Notes: a model not told the origin generated them from the letters alone. A stretch of 64,000 nucleotides of DNA from Deinococcus sp. KNUC1210 (GCF_022344005.1 NZ_CP092190.1:992001-1056000), one strand, 5' to 3'. Shown: positions 28,100 to 39,700, counted from the stretch's first letter. A program made the numbers and translations.

Positions 28100-28138
28100 G
28101 GTTTACGCTGTACACCATAAAGATATACACCGTAAACC
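28100..28138. promoter_or_regulatory. Operator of the TetR/SDR divergent promoter
   Basis: Three copies of a TTTACGGTGTA-like half-site. Copies at 28102-28112 (+) and 28111-28121 (-) overlap to form a 20-bp imperfect palindrome. A third copy at 28126-28136 (-) makes a 13-bp inverted repeat with the first (28100-28112 with 28126-28138, one mismatch). A plus-strand promoter TTTACG-N16-TATACA (28102-28129) is embedded in it, so binding would block SDR transcription. Confidence 0.75.
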
Positions 28139-28163
28139 TTGCAGGAAACCGGGGAGGCGACAG

Positions 28164-29021
28164 ATGAACTCAGTTGTGGTGACGGGGGTTTCGAGCGGCA
28201 TCGGCTACGGCACAGTGAAGGTGCTGCTGGAACGCGGGCAGCAGGTCTTCGGCAGCGTTCGCAGGCAGGCCGACGCCGAGCGCCTGAAAGCGGACTTCGG
28301 AGAACGCTTCACGCCGCTGCTCTTCGACGTGACCGATGCAGCGGCGGTGGCGCGGGCGGCAGCCCAGGTGAGCGTGGCGCTGGAAGGGCGCACCCTGAGC
28401 GGACTGGTGAACAATGCGGGCGTGGCAGTTCCGGCACCGCTGTACAGCCAGACTCCCGCCGACTTCCGGCAGCAACTCGACATCAACCTAACCGGGCCGC
28501 TGCTCGTCACACAGGCCTTTTTGCCGGTGCTGGGCATGAACCGGCAGCTCCAGGGACCGCCCGGAAGAATCGTGAACGTGAGTTCCATCGGAGCGAAGCT
28601 GTCTCCGCCGTTCCTGGGTGCCTACGCCGCCAGCAAAGCGGGGCTGGAAGCGCTGTCGGACAGCCTGCGCCGCGAACTGCTGCCGTTCGGAATCGACGTG
28701 CTGGTGGTGGCTCCGGGATCGGTGGCGACGCCCATCTGGGACAAGGCCGAGGCGGGGCAGGCGACGTGGGCCAGCGATCCGCTGTACCGGCAGCAGATTC
28801 AGAAATTTGCCGCCAGCATGGTGAAAGACGGGCGAGCCGGCTACACCCCGGAGCAGATCGGTGACAGCATCTGGCGAGCGCTGAGCCGTACCCGCCCCGC
28901 CCTGCGTGCCGCACCAGGGCCGGAAACCCCCCTGACCAGGATCATGACGGCGCTACTCCCCAAACGGGCGCTGGACGCCGTGATCGGGCGCACGCTGGGC
29001 CTGCGACGGGCGAAAAGCTGA
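28164..29021 (+). CDS. Short-chain dehydrogenase/reductase
   Basis: 285-aa classical SDR with the NAD(P) motif TGVSSGIG (residues 7-14), VNNAGVA, catalytic Ser in NVSSIGAK and the YAASK pair (Tyr and Lys). Basic residues after the second strand (SVRRQ) suggest NADPH preference. A GGGAGG ribosome site precedes the ATG. The substrate is unknown. Control by the adjacent TetR regulator through the shared operator is very likely from the layout. Confidence 0.9.
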   Translation: MNSVVVTGVSSGIGYGTVKVLLERGQQVFGSVRRQADAERLKADFGERFTPLLFDVTDAAAVARAAAQVSVALEGRTLSGLVNNAGVAVPAPLYSQTPADFRQQLDINLTGPLLVTQAFLPVLGMNRQLQGPPGRIVNVSSIGAKLSPPFLGAYAASKAGLEALSDSLRRELLPFGIDVLVVAPGSVATPIWDKAEAGQATWASDPLYRQQIQKFAASMVKDGRAGYTPEQIGDSIWRALSRTRPALRAAPGPETPLTRIMTALLPKRALDAVIGRTLGLRRAKS

Positions 29022-29065
29022 CCTGAGCAAACATCGGGGGCAGCGGCCCGCCCTACACTGTCTGC

Positions 29066-30061
29066 ATGATCGAGCGTGTCCTCCTTGCCAAACCCAGAGG
29101 CTTCTGCGCGGGCGTCGTGATGGCGATAGAGGCCGTCGAGCGAGCCGCCCGCAGCGAAGAGAAACCCGTGACGGTGTATCACAGCATCGTGCATAACCAC
29201 ACCGTCGTCGAGCGGCTCTCGGAGGGCTACGGCGTGCACTTCGTGGAGGACCTGAACGCCGTGGACTCGCTGCCACAGGGCGGCGAAACGGTGGTCTTCA
29301 GCGCACACGGCGTCAGTCCGGCAGTGCGGCTGCGGGCGAGGGAACTGGGTCTGAATACCATCGACGCCACCTGCCCCCTGGTCACGAAGGTGCACACCGA
29401 GGCCCGCAAGTACGCCCGCGAGGGCTATACCATCCTGCTCATCGGTGACAGCGCCCGGCATCAGGAAGTGCTGGGAACGAGCGGCGAGGCCCCGGACGAA
29501 ACGATTCTGGTGGGCGTCCTGGGCAAGAGCGGGCCAGGGCTGCACGATCCGTACACCGTGCAGGTGCCCGATCCTGCCCGCGTGGTGGTCCTGACTCAGA
29601 CGACCCTGAGCGTGGACGACACCCGGCGCACTGTCGAGATTCTGAAATCGCGCTTTCCGGCGCTGGTGATTCCGCCCTCGGAAGACCTGTGCTACGCCAC
29701 CAAGAACCGCCAGGATGAGGTCAAGCGGATCGCCCAGGAGGTAAACGCCTTTCTGGTGCTGACCAGCACGCATTCATCAAACGGAATGCGGCTGCTGGAA
29801 CTGGCCCAGGCCGAGTGCGGACGGGCTTACCGACTGGAAACCGGAGCCGATCTGGACGCCCTCGATCTGAGCAGCGTGCGCTCGGTGGGCATCACCAGTG
29901 CCGCCAGCACGCCCGACGATCTGGTCCAGGACGTGGTAGCAAGACTACGCCAGCGCAACCCCGAGCTGATTCTGAGCGAGGAGGGCGAGTGGGAGAACAT
30001 CGAATTCCGGCAGCCGAAGAAGGTCGGGCCGACCGACGCGCTGTTGAGGGTGCAGCAGTAA
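29066..30061 (+). CDS. ispH: 4-hydroxy-3-methylbut-2-enyl diphosphate reductase
   Basis: Last enzyme of the MEP isoprenoid pathway, reducing HMBPP to IPP and DMAPP with a [4Fe-4S] cluster. The three cluster cysteines are visible: Cys14 (RGFCAGV), Cys103 (DATCPLV) and Cys209 ([11 protein letters not shown]). The active-site residues of the THSSNGMRL and [11 protein letters not shown] segments are also present. 331 aa, full length. TACACT at 29054-29059 is six bases before the ATG, with no ribosome site, so the gene is probably leaderless. Carotenoid and quinone synthesis in such organisms depends on this pathway. Confidence 0.97.
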   Translation: MIERVLLAKPRGFCAGVVMAIEAVERAARSEEKPVTVYHSIVHNHTVVERLSEGYGVHFVEDLNAVDSLPQGGETVVFSAHGVSPAVRLRARELGLNTIDATCPLVTKVHTEARKYAREGYTILLIGDSARHQEVLGTSGEAPDETILVGVLGKSGPGLHDPYTVQVPDPARVVVLTQTTLSVDDTRRTVEILKSRFPALVIPPSEDLCYATKNRQDEVKRIAQEVNAFLVLTSTHSSNGMRLLELAQAECGRAYRLETGADLDALDLSSVRSVGITSAASTPDDLVQDVVARLRQRNPELILSEEGEWENIEFRQPKKVGPTDALLRVQQ

Positions 30062-30117
30062 AGAAACGGCCGGAAATCCTGCTGGGAAAAGGCGGCAGCA
30101 CACCCTAGAGTGAGGCC

Positions 30118-31614
30118 ATGAGCAGCGATTCTCCGGCCTCGCCCGACGCGCCCTTCAGCAGCGACCCCGCCCAGGAAGGCGTGAAAGCCAGCGAGCCGAC
30201 AGATCAGGTGAGCGTGACGCACCACCGCCTGAACATCGGTGGACAGGAACTGCGCTACACCGCCACCGCCGGAACCGTCGTGCTGCGCGACGAATCCGAG
30301 AAAGACGGCGTTTCGGAGGGTGCCCAGCCCAGGGTGCAGGTCTTCTTCGTGGCGTATGCGCTGGACACCGACGATTCGCAGGCCCGCCCGATCACCTTCA
30401 GCTTCAACGGTGGCCCCGGCAGCAGCAGCGTGTGGCTGCACCTGGGTCTGCTGGGGCCGCGCCGGGTGGTGATGGGCGACGCGGGCGCATTGACCGGGCC
30501 GCCCTACGCCCTCACCGACAACGAATTCACGCTGCTCCAGGACAGCGATCTGGTGTTCATCGACCCGGTCAGCACCGGCTATTCGCGGGCCAGCGAGGGC
30601 CAGAAGCCCGCCGATTATCACGGGTTCGGGCGCGACGTGCAGGTGGTGGGCGACTTCATCCGGCTGTACACCACGCGGGCGCAGCGCTGGCTGTCTCCCA
30701 AGTTCCTGATCGGAGAGAGCTACGGCACCACGCGGGCAGCGGCGCTCAGCGGCTACCTTCAGGAGCGGCACGGCCTGTTCCTGAACGGCATCGCGCTCGT
30801 CAGCAGCATTCTCGATTTCGCCACTGTGGATTTCACGCCGGGGCACGACCTGACGTATCCGCTGCACTTTCCGAGTTACGCGGCGGTAGCGTGGTATCAC
30901 GGGCAACTGCCGGGCCAGACGCTTGCAGACGTGCTGAAGGAAGCCGAAGCCTTTGCAGACGGCGAGTACAGCCGCGCCCTGCACCTGGGAAGCCGCCTGC
31001 CGGACGACGAGCGGCAGACTGTAGCGGCTACCTACGCCCGTCTGACGGGTCTGAGCGCCGATTACGTGCTGATGCACGACCTGAGGGTGCCGCTGGGGCA
31101 CTTCCGCAAGGAACTGCTGCGGGCGCAGGGCCGCACGGTGGGTCGCCTGGACGGACGCTTTACCGGCCTCGACCGCTTGCAGGCCGGTGACAGCCCCGAC
31201 TTCGACCCCAGCATGAACGCCATCGTGGGGCCGTATACCGCCGCCGTCAATCATCTGCTGCGGGCCGAACTGGGCTTTCAATCTGACCTGCCGTATGAAG
31301 TGCTGACCTCGCGGGTGCAGCCCTGGAGCTACAAGGAGTTCGAGAACCGGCACGTGCGCGTTTCAGACACGCTGCGGGCCGCCATGCACGGCAATCCGCA
31401 CCTGAAGGTGTATGTGGCGTCGGGGTATTTCGATTTCGCCACGCCGTACCACGCCACCCGCCACACCCTCGACCACCTGAGCCTCGACGCGTCGCTGCGC
31501 GGGAATCTCCGCGAACACTACTATGAGGCGGGCCACATGATGTACGTGCATCTGCCGAGCCTGGAGCAGCAGCAGCGCGATCTGAAGAGCTTTATCGAGT
31601 GGGCGAAGAAGTAA
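30118..31614 (+). CDS. S10 serine carboxypeptidase-like protein
   Basis: 498-aa peptidase of clan SC family S10. Ser201 lies in GESYG, Asp439 in SGYFDFATP and His473 in AGHMMY, a complete triad; the oxyanion-type FNGGPGSSS segment is at about 96-104. There is no signal peptide: the N-terminus is polar and Ser/Pro/Asp-rich, so the enzyme appears cytosolic, unlike eukaryotic vacuolar or secreted relatives. TAGAGT (30106-30111) is six bases before the ATG. It probably removes C-terminal residues from short peptides. Confidence 0.88.
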   Translation: MSSDSPASPDAPFSSDPAQEGVKASEPTDQVSVTHHRLNIGGQELRYTATAGTVVLRDESEKDGVSEGAQPRVQVFFVAYALDTDDSQARPITFSFNGGPGSSSVWLHLGLLGPRRVVMGDAGALTGPPYALTDNEFTLLQDSDLVFIDPVSTGYSRASEGQKPADYHGFGRDVQVVGDFIRLYTTRAQRWLSPKFLIGESYGTTRAAALSGYLQERHGLFLNGIALVSSILDFATVDFTPGHDLTYPLHFPSYAAVAWYHGQLPGQTLADVLKEAEAFADGEYSRALHLGSRLPDDERQTVAATYARLTGLSADYVLMHDLRVPLGHFRKELLRAQGRTVGRLDGRFTGLDRLQAGDSPDFDPSMNAIVGPYTAAVNHLLRAELGFQSDLPYEVLTSRVQPWSYKEFENRHVRVSDTLRAAMHGNPHLKVYVASGYFDFATPYHATRHTLDHLSLDASLRGNLREHYYEAGHMMYVHLPSLEQQQRDLKSFIEWAKK

Positions 31615-31638
31615 GGGGGCAGGTTACGAGCGGCCGCC

Positions 31639-32943
31639 TCAGGGTCTCTGTGCCAGCACTTCCAGATACTCGCGGTCTTCCACCCGCCGCAGCGAGGGAT
31701 TGACGAGCTGTATCAGCACTACCACACCCAGCAGCCCAGCCAGCACGAGCAGAATCGCGGGCACCGGAAAGCGGGCCGCCAGCAGCCCTGCCAGCCCCAC
31801 GCTCAGCGGGCCGGTGAACTGGGCGATCAGGCGGCGCACGCTGAAGACCCGGCCCTGAAGCTCGGACGGCACCTGTGCCTGCCAGATCGCCTGCGAGTGG
31901 GCATTCATGATCGGGCCGGTAAAAAACAGGCCGAACATCGCGGCCGCCGCCAGCCACACCCCCGGAGCCAGCCCCAGCGTCATCAGGCCCAGTGCGCCCA
32001 GCAGCACCGGAAACAGCACGCCGTAGATACGCTGAGTTTTCAGGCCGCCCCAGGCACTGACCAGCACACCCCCCGTCAGACCGCCCGCCGCGCCCAGCGT
32101 GCTGAGCAGCGCCAACCCCGCCTGAAAACTCAGGCCGTGCGCGTTCAGGTCACCCGCGAGCCGACCTTTCAGCAGCAGCGTCTCGAAGACCTGAAGGGGC
32201 GACCAGCTGAAGTTGACGGCGGCAAACGTCAGGAGCAGCGCCAGCAGCGGCGGGCGACGCAGGATGTATCGCCAGCCGAACAGCAGATCGTCTTTCAGCG
32301 GAGAGTGGACGCCCTGTGTCGCCGCCGGGGGCCGGGGAATCCGCAGCCGCCACAGCACCGCCGCTGCCAGCCAGAAACTCAGGGCATCGGTCAGCAGGCT
32401 CATGGGCACGCCGCCCGGCAGCGCGATGAGCAGAGCGGCCAGCGCAGGAGCCAGCAGCTGCGACAGGCTGCCCATCGTCTGCATCAGGCCGCCCGCACGC
32501 GGCAACTGCGCCCGGCTGACGAGCAGGCTGTAACTGGTATCGAACGACGCGCCGTGAAAGCTGCCCAGCACCGAAATCAGCACACTCGTGACCAGAAGCG
32601 CCCACAGCGGCAGGTGGCCCGTGTGCATCAGCGCGGCAGCCAGCAGCGTGAGTGCGCCGCTGAGCAGATCGCAGGTCAGCATGGTGCGGCGGCGGTCGTG
32701 ACGATCGGCCCAGACACCCGCCAGCGGAACGACCAGCAGCGCAGGCAGCGCCCCCGACAGCCCCAGCAGCGACAGCCCCAGCGCCAGTTCGGGCCGCTGC
32801 GAGGGCAGCGGATAGAGCGTCTGCGCCAGATAGATCGAGAGCGAAAACCACGCCACGGCGCTGCCCAGGCCACTGGCTCCCTGCGAGGCCCACAGCTTCA
32901 GGAAGGTGCGGAAGCCGGAAGCATCGGGGGCAGCAGCGGTCAT
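31639..32943 (-). CDS. MFS transporter
   Basis: 434 aa with about twelve membrane helices and the MFS loop motif between helices 2 and 3 (GVWADRHDRRRT). General resemblance is to the drug:H+ antiporter (DHA3/EntS-like) group. The substrate is unknown. On the minus strand TAGCCT is six bases before ATG 32943, consistent with a leaderless start. It converges with the S10 peptidase gene with only 24 nt between stops. Confidence 0.85.
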   Translation of the reverse strand: MTAAAPDASGFRTFLKLWASQGASGLGSAVAWFSLSIYLAQTLYPLPSQRPELALGLSLLGLSGALPALLVVPLAGVWADRHDRRRTMLTCDLLSGALTLLAAALMHTGHLPLWALLVTSVLISVLGSFHGASFDTSYSLLVSRAQLPRAGGLMQTMGSLSQLLAPALAALLIALPGGVPMSLLTDALSFWLAAAVLWRLRIPRPPAATQGVHSPLKDDLLFGWRYILRRPPLLALLLTFAAVNFSWSPLQVFETLLLKGRLAGDLNAHGLSFQAGLALLSTLGAAGGLTGGVLVSAWGGLKTQRIYGVLFPVLLGALGLMTLGLAPGVWLAAAAMFGLFFTGPIMNAHSQAIWQAQVPSELQGRVFSVRRLIAQFTGPLSVGLAGLLAARFPVPAILLVLAGLLGVVVLIQLVNPSLRRVEDREYLEVLAQRP

Positions 32944-33003
32944 CTGCCCAGGCTAGAGCGCCAGGGAAACGCGGTCACTAGGCCAAGTGGCGGATGGGAA
33001 GCA

Positions 33004-33126
33004 GTGATGCGGGATGAGGATTGAAAGTGTTGCCTGTTCTTCTTCGTCTTCAGGTGTGTGAAAGACACCACTGCCGGTCATGGCCCCCAGAAAACGACAC
33101 ATCACTCATCCCACATCACCCATCAC
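33004..33126. repeat. Intergenic inverted-repeat element, copy 1
   Basis: Outer arms GTGATGCGGGATGAG (33004-33018) and CTCATCCCACATCAC (33105-33119) pair over 15 bases with one mismatch, and the right end continues CCATCAC. It fills the gap between the MFS and RNase H genes. Its right end matches copy 2 (38031-38057) at 25 of 27 positions. Confidence 0.7.
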
Positions 33127-33130
33127 ACCC

Positions 33131-33667
33131 TCACCGTCTCAGTTTCAGCCGCTCGGCCACCGCCCGCCGATCTACCCGCTCGTTTTCGTCGTGCCCGTTG
33201 TGCCCCTTGACCCACACGAAGGTCAGGGCGTGCTTTTTCGCCTGTACGATCAGCTCTTCCCACAGGTCCTGATTTTTGACCGGGTCTTTTCCGGCGGTCT
33301 TCCAGCCGTTGCGCTGCCAGTTCAGAATCCACTTGTCGGTGAAGGCCTTTCGCAGATACTGGCTGTCGGTCACGACGCGCACCTGACACGGGCGTTTCAG
33401 CGCTTTCAGACCTTCCAGCAGGCCCGTCAGTTCCATGCGGTTGTTGGTGGTCTGCTCGGCGTGGCCGCCCAGTTCCATCTCGTGGTCGCCGTAGCGCAGG
33501 ATGCAGGCCCAGCCGCCATGCCCGGCGGTGGTGTCGCAGGCGCCATCGGCGTACAGATCGACATTTTCTCCGGCAATCGGCGTGCTCGGCTGGATACAGG
33601 CCTGAATGGGCAGCAGGTCGCGTGCGCTGCTCTGTTTGGAGCGGGGTTGATACGAGGGACGGCTCAT
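33131..33667 (-). CDS. rnhA: Ribonuclease HI
   Basis: 178-aa endonuclease that degrades RNA in RNA:DNA hybrids. Catalytic carboxylates are in place: Asp in LYADGACDTT, Glu in NNRMELTGLLEGL, Asp in VVTDSQYL, and the C-terminal HNGHDENERVDRRA with His and Asp. An N-terminal tail of about 35 residues (MSRPSYQPRSKQSS) is not part of the fold. The start is ATG 33667, with TAAGCT eight bases upstream on the minus strand. It is divergent from the PIG-L gene. Confidence 0.95.
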   Translation of the reverse strand: MSRPSYQPRSKQSSARDLLPIQACIQPSTPIAGENVDLYADGACDTTAGHGGWACILRYGDHEMELGGHAEQTTNNRMELTGLLEGLKALKRPCQVRVVTDSQYLRKAFTDKWILNWQRNGWKTAGKDPVKNQDLWEELIVQAKKHALTFVWVKGHNGHDENERVDRRAVAERLKLRR

Positions 33668-33730
33668 GACGATGAAGCTTAGAGCATTTCCGGTCATCCC
33701 AGGGGAAGGCAGGTTTGCTACAGTCCGGGC

Positions 33731-34420
33731 ATGAATATCATGGCGGTCTTTGCTCATCCCGACGACGAAATCGGCTGCATCGGCACCCTGGCGCGGCATG
33801 CGGCACGCGGCGACAAGGTCATGCTGGTCTGGACGACTCTGGGCGAACTCGCCAGCCAGTTCGGAGACGCGACCCATGAGGAAGTCACGCGGATTCGGCG
33901 CGAACACGGCGCGTGGGTGGCCGCCCAGATCGGCGCAGAGCATACCTTCTTCGACATGGGTGACAGCCGCATGACCGGGGGCCGGGAAGAAGCGCTGCAA
34001 CTGGCGCGGCTGTACGCCACCTTTCAGCCCAACGCCGTCATCACCTGGAGCGACGACCACCCGCACCCCGACCACCGTATGTCGGCCAAAATCGCCTACG
34101 ACGCCGTGACGCTGGCGCGAATTCCCAAGATTCTGAGCGAGGGGCAGCCGGAAAAAGTCGAGCCGTGGCGCAAACCCATCCGCTTTTACCAGTACCACGC
34201 CGACGCCAGCCCGTATCCGGAAGTATTCGTGGATATCTCGGACAGCATCGACCTCGCTGCGGGCGTGATGGAGTACTACCAGCAGTTTTACAAGTGGGAA
34301 TTCACGCCGGACGCCTACCGCGAGGGACGGAAACGGACCGGGGCCATGTGCGGCGCGAAGTTTGCAGAGCGCTTTACCGTTCGCGCTGCACACGGGCGGG
34401 CCGTGGCCTATCTGGACTGA
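33731..34420 (+). CDS. PIG-L/LmbE-family deacetylase
   Basis: 229-aa zinc-dependent N-deacetylase-like protein with the family motif AHPDDEIGC (residues 8-16) and the second metal-site segment SDDHPHPDHR. Relatives deacetylate GlcNAc-conjugates in bacillithiol (BshB), mycothiol or GPI synthesis. A BshB role is plausible because Deinococcus makes bacillithiol, but no bsh neighbour is present. TACAGT (33719-33724) is six bases before the ATG. Confidence 0.88.
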   Translation: MNIMAVFAHPDDEIGCIGTLARHAARGDKVMLVWTTLGELASQFGDATHEEVTRIRREHGAWVAAQIGAEHTFFDMGDSRMTGGREEALQLARLYATFQPNAVITWSDDHPHPDHRMSAKIAYDAVTLARIPKILSEGQPEKVEPWRKPIRFYQYHADASPYPEVFVDISDSIDLAAGVMEYYQQFYKWEFTPDAYREGRKRTGAMCGAKFAERFTVRAAHGRAVAYLD

Positions 34421-34471
34421 AAGCAGGCAGGGCGTTCCAGGCGACACCCGCCCTGAGCTACACTCTTCTGA

Positions 34472-35092
34472 ATGTCCGAACCCATCACCTTCAAAGACAC
34501 CATCGTGATCCGCAGCCGCCCGGACACCCTCTTTCGGCTGGCGCTCGACCCGAAACGGCGCGAGAAATGGGACCCGAACTATGCCCAGGCCCGGTACGTG
34601 GGAGAAGAAAAGCTCACCAGCGGAGCCGTGGTGCGCTTCAAGCTGCCTCGGCGACTGCTGGGCCTGAGCTTTACCGCCCGCTACGGGCAGGTCCAGGGGC
34701 CGACACGCGGTGGCTGGGAGAGCGTGCAGCCATTTGGCCCCGTCGAAAAACTGACGCAGGGCTGGATCTTCAAGCCGATTCCCGGCGGCACCGAAGTGAC
34801 GCTCTCGACCAATGCCCGCGTGCGCTACCGCTGGCTGGCAAAACCCGTCGAGCGCATCCTGCGGCAGATGAGTGCCAGTGCCCTGCTCGAACTTCAGCGG
34901 CAGGTCGATAAGCAGGGCGCACAGCTGATGGAAGACACCGCCCGCGAGTATCAGCAGAAGCAGCGCGACGCCGAGAAGGCGGCCAAGCAGGCTGGCAAAA
35001 GAAAAAGTAAGAGGGCCGTGGACCGCTGCCCGCCGCCGCAGAAAGCTGCTGGTCGGCTGAAAGCTGATACACGTTTCCTAAAAGCTTCCTAG
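34472..35092 (+). CDS. SRPBCC-family protein
   Basis: 206 aa. Residues 1-145 fit the START/Bet v1-like helix-grip fold (SRPBCC): an opening IVIRSRPDTLFRLALDPKRRE, the strand-rich centre, and a long C-terminal helix. The last 60 residues are Lys/Arg/Gln-rich and probably disordered. The ligand is unknown. TACACT (34459-34464) is seven bases before the ATG. A short CAGGGCG/CGCCCTG dyad separates it from the PIG-L gene. Confidence 0.7.
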   Translation: MSEPITFKDTIVIRSRPDTLFRLALDPKRREKWDPNYAQARYVGEEKLTSGAVVRFKLPRRLLGLSFTARYGQVQGPTRGGWESVQPFGPVEKLTQGWIFKPIPGGTEVTLSTNARVRYRWLAKPVERILRQMSASALLELQRQVDKQGAQLMEDTAREYQQKQRDAEKAAKQAGKRKSKRAVDRCPPPQKAAGRLKADTRFLKAS

Positions 35093-35290
35093 AACACCTG
35101 CACTCCCCCGGCACAGGTGGAGGTTTATGATGCGTCTCGGCAAGCAGGATGGGGGCTATACCCAGCGATGGCTTACTTGATGGAAGCACTTCCAAAGAGA
35201 ACCTCTGGGCACCGATCCTCGTACATCATTCAGATATCAGGGCTCAATTCAGGTACAAAGGCTCAACGACCAAGGTTTAGAGGAGAGACG

Positions 35291-36340
35291 ATGAAGCTAG
35301 GCATGATCGGACTGGGCAAGATGGGCGGCAACATGGTGACGCGGCTTCTTCAGGGTGGGCAGGAAGTGGTGGGCTATGACCTGTTCCCCGCCAACGTCGA
35401 AGCGGCGCGGGTGCACGGCGCACAGGGCGCAAGCACCCTCGACGAACTGATCGAGCAGCTTCCCGCGCCGCGTGCCGTCTGGGTCATGGTGCCCAGCGGC
35501 AAGGCCACCGAAGACACCATCATGACGCTGGCTTCCAAGATGAGTGCTGGCGACACCATCATCGACGGCGGCAACAGCAACTACAAAGACAGCATCCGGC
35601 GGGCGAGCGTGCTGGAAGGCATGGGCATTCACTTTGTCGATGTCGGCACCTCGGGCGGCATCTGGGGCCTGAAAGAAGGCTACGCCATGATGGTGGGCGG
35701 GCCGAAAGAAGCCGTGGACGCGCTGAGTCCGGTCTTTGAAGTGCTCGCCCCCACGCCCACCGAGGGCTGGGGCCGCATGGGGCCTTCGGGCAGCGGACAC
35801 TACGTCAAGATGGTTCACAACGGCATCGAGTACGGCATGATGCAGGCATACGCCGAGGGCTTCGAGCTGCTGCACGCCAAGAAAGACTTCGGGCTGGACG
35901 TGGCGCAGATTGCCGAGCTGTGGCGACACGGCAGCGTGGTTCGCAGCTGGCTGCTCGACCTGACCGCCGACGCCATGAAGGCCGACACCGATTTCAACGA
36001 TCTGTCGGACTACGTGGCCGACTCGGGCGAGGGCCGCTGGACGGTGCTCGACAGCCTGGAACTGGGGATTCCCACGCCGGTCATCACGCTGAGCGTGCAG
36101 ATGCGCCTGAGAAGTCAGCAGGAAGTGAGCTACGCGGGCCAGATGCTCTCGGCCATGCGCCGCGCCTTCGGCGGACACGCGGTCAAGAAGCTGGACGAAG
36201 TGGCAAAGACCACCACCGTACAGGAAGTCAAGCCCAATACCCCGCCCGAAACCGCCCTCAGCACCGACGCCCCGGCAGTACCTGCCCACGATGAGGCGCG
36301 TCAGCTCGGTGAGCTGGGCAACGACCGCAAGGGAGAGTGA
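35291..36340 (+). CDS. gnd: 6-phosphogluconate dehydrogenase, decarboxylating (short NAD-type)
   Basis: 349-aa form of 6PGDH, shorter than the 470-aa E. coli enzyme and resembling the GndA/GndZ group. It converts 6-phosphogluconate to ribulose 5-phosphate and CO2. It has the dinucleotide motif GLGKMGGNM (residues 7-15), [11 protein letters not shown] and the catalytic segment [23 protein letters not shown] (cited as [12 protein letters not shown]). AGGAGAG precedes ATG 35291. First in the gnd-zwf-opcA-pgl cluster, whose genes run the whole oxidative branch. Confidence 0.93.
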   Translation: MKLGMIGLGKMGGNMVTRLLQGGQEVVGYDLFPANVEAARVHGAQGASTLDELIEQLPAPRAVWVMVPSGKATEDTIMTLASKMSAGDTIIDGGNSNYKDSIRRASVLEGMGIHFVDVGTSGGIWGLKEGYAMMVGGPKEAVDALSPVFEVLAPTPTEGWGRMGPSGSGHYVKMVHNGIEYGMMQAYAEGFELLHAKKDFGLDVAQIAELWRHGSVVRSWLLDLTADAMKADTDFNDLSDYVADSGEGRWTVLDSLELGIPTPVITLSVQMRLRSQQEVSYAGQMLSAMRRAFGGHAVKKLDEVAKTTTVQEVKPNTPPETALSTDAPAVPAHDEARQLGELGNDRKGE

Positions 36341-36344
36341 AACG

Positions 36345-37940
<1,596 letters not shown>

Positions 37941-37959
37941 CGAGCGTGATGTGGTTCAG

Positions 37960-38057
37960 GTGATGAGTGATGTGGACTCAAAGCAGTTGGCGGAGATCTG
38001 GGGATTGTCGTCTCCGAGCTTCCAGCGACTCATCACTCATCCCGCATCGCCCATCAC
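37960..38057. repeat. Intergenic inverted-repeat element, copy 2
   Basis: Left arm GTGATGAGTGATGTGG (37960-37975) pairs imperfectly with the right arm at 38031-38057, and an inner CGGAGA/TCTCCG stem lies between. The right arm is nearly identical to that of copy 1. The element sits between zwf and opcA and ends 18 nt before the opcA ATG, so its structure could affect opcA-pgl expression. Confidence 0.65.
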
Positions 38058-38075
38058 TGCTGTGAAGGAGTAACC

Positions 38076-39026
38076 ATGCCTGAAGCCGTGCAATACAAAC
38101 CTCTCGGCCCGGTGCATACCGACGTGCGGCACGTACAGAGCAGCCTGGATACGCTCTGGGACGAAGCGCAGGTCGAAACGCGGGCCTTTACCGGAAACAT
38201 CATCGCGCTGACGACCAGTCGGCACCTCAAGCGCGTGCAGGACACACTTTCTGGCCTGGAAGGTCGCTACGCCGGGCGTCAGATCGTGGGCGTGATGGAC
38301 GGCAACGAGCTAATCGGCGTACAGGCGAGCCTGATTCCGCAGAAGGGCGTGTATGTCGAGCGCGTGGTGCTGAATGCCAACCCCGAGCAGCTTCAGGGCG
38401 CGATTCTGCCGCTGCTGCGCCCCGCCACCATCAACCATGTGTGGTGGGCTTCTGAAACCGCGCCCGAAGGTGCGCTCCTCAAAGAGCTGACCGACATCGC
38501 CGATCAGGTGATTGCCGACAGCCTGACGCTGAATCTGCCGCCCAGCAACCACTATGCCCTGGCCGATCTGGGCTGGAGCCGCTCGGCGGGCTGGCGCGAG
38601 GCACTGGCACAGATCTTCGACAGCCCCGACGCAGCGGCCAGACTGTCGCAGGTGCAGAACCTGAAGGTCGCGTATGCCGGAGAGAACGACCTGGCGGCGC
38701 GGCTGTTCGCTGGCTGGATCGCCGCGACGCTGGGCTGGAGCAGCCTGGAGCGCGTGAACTTCGTGCAGGGGCACTGCCAGCGGGAAAATGGCGATTTATG
38801 CCATATCGAACTGACCGGCGACGGCGTGCGCTTTGCGCTGGAAACGGAAGGCAAGGAGATGTGCCGCGTTCATGCCGAGTTCAATCAGGTGGACCGTCAG
38901 ACCGAGGTAGTCATTCCGCGCATGAGCCTGAGCGAAGGACTGGCCCGCGTAATGTCGCACCCAGAGCGGGCCGCGCTGTTCGAAGCCGCCTGGAATCTGG
39001 CACACGACAGCATGGCGAAAGCATGA
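38076..39026 (+). CDS. opcA: Glucose-6-phosphate dehydrogenase assembly protein OpcA
   Basis: 316-aa cytoplasmic protein of the OpcA family, an allosteric activator or assembly partner of G6PDH known from cyanobacteria and actinobacteria. Typical features are the VWW segment ([11 protein letters not shown]), the DS-LNLPP block and the LGW-S-LERV segment. The AAGGAG site precedes the ATG. Its stop overlaps the pgl start by four bases. Its position between zwf and pgl supports the assignment. Confidence 0.9.
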   Translation: MPEAVQYKPLGPVHTDVRHVQSSLDTLWDEAQVETRAFTGNIIALTTSRHLKRVQDTLSGLEGRYAGRQIVGVMDGNELIGVQASLIPQKGVYVERVVLNANPEQLQGAILPLLRPATINHVWWASETAPEGALLKELTDIADQVIADSLTLNLPPSNHYALADLGWSRSAGWREALAQIFDSPDAAARLSQVQNLKVAYAGENDLAARLFAGWIAATLGWSSLERVNFVQGHCQRENGDLCHIELTGDGVRFALETEGKEMCRVHAEFNQVDRQTEVVIPRMSLSEGLARVMSHPERAALFEAAWNLAHDSMAKA

Positions 39027-39700
39027 AGGTCTTCGTCTCGGCCACGCCAGAAGCGGCGGCGACACTGTGCGCCAAGCATCTGGCACGGGCAGCGCAGGCC
39101 GCCATCAAGGAGCGGGGCAGCTTTCATGTGGCGCTCTCGGGTGGTAGCACCCCCAAACTGATGTACAGCGCCCTGAAGGGACTGCCCGTGGACTGGGAAC
39201 ACGTGCATATCTACTTCTCGGACGAGCGCAGCGTGGGGCCGGACAGCGAGGACAGCAACTACCGCGCTGCCAAGCTGGGCCTGCTCGACCACGTGAGCAT
39301 TCCGTCCGCGCAGGTGCACCGTATCGAGGGCGAGCGCGACCCACACGAAGCGGCTGCCGCCTATACGGCGCTGCTGCCTGCACGCCTCGACGTGGTGCTG
39401 CTGGGCATGGGCGACGACGGGCACACCGCCAGCCTCTTCCCCGACACCGAGGGCCTGCATGCCAGCGGGCGCGTGATCGCCAACTGGGTGCCAAAGCTCG
39501 ATACCTGGCGCATCAGCTTCACGTTTGCCGAGATCAACGCGGCCCGCGAGCGCTGGCTGCTGGTGACGGGGGCGAGCAAGGCCGAAACGCTGCGCGAGGT
39601 GCAGAACGGCATGGGCGGTGTGGAAGGACACCCCGTGGAGGGTGTGCAGAACGCACTGTGGTATATGGATACGGCGGCAGCGGCACAGTTGAAGCTGTAA
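39023..39700 (+). CDS. pgl: 6-phosphogluconolactonase
   Basis: 225-aa enzyme hydrolysing 6-phosphogluconolactone, completing the step between Zwf and Gnd. Conserved blocks are [35 protein letters not shown] and the C-terminal [10 protein letters not shown]. The start is ATG 39023, overlapping the opcA TGA, which indicates translational coupling. Last gene of the cluster. Confidence 0.95.
   Translation: MKVFVSATPEAAATLCAKHLARAAQAAIKERGSFHVALSGGSTPKLMYSALKGLPVDWEHVHIYFSDERSVGPDSEDSNYRAAKLGLLDHVSIPSAQVHRIEGERDPHEAAAAYTALLPARLDVVLLGMGDDGHTASLFPDTEGLHASGRVIANWVPKLDTWRISFTFAEINAARERWLLVTGASKAETLREVQNGMGGVEGHPVEGVQNALWYMDTAAAAQLKL

Noticed and set aside
33004..33126. CRISPR array or tandem repeat
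   Set aside because: Only inverted arms are present, with no regularly spaced direct repeats.
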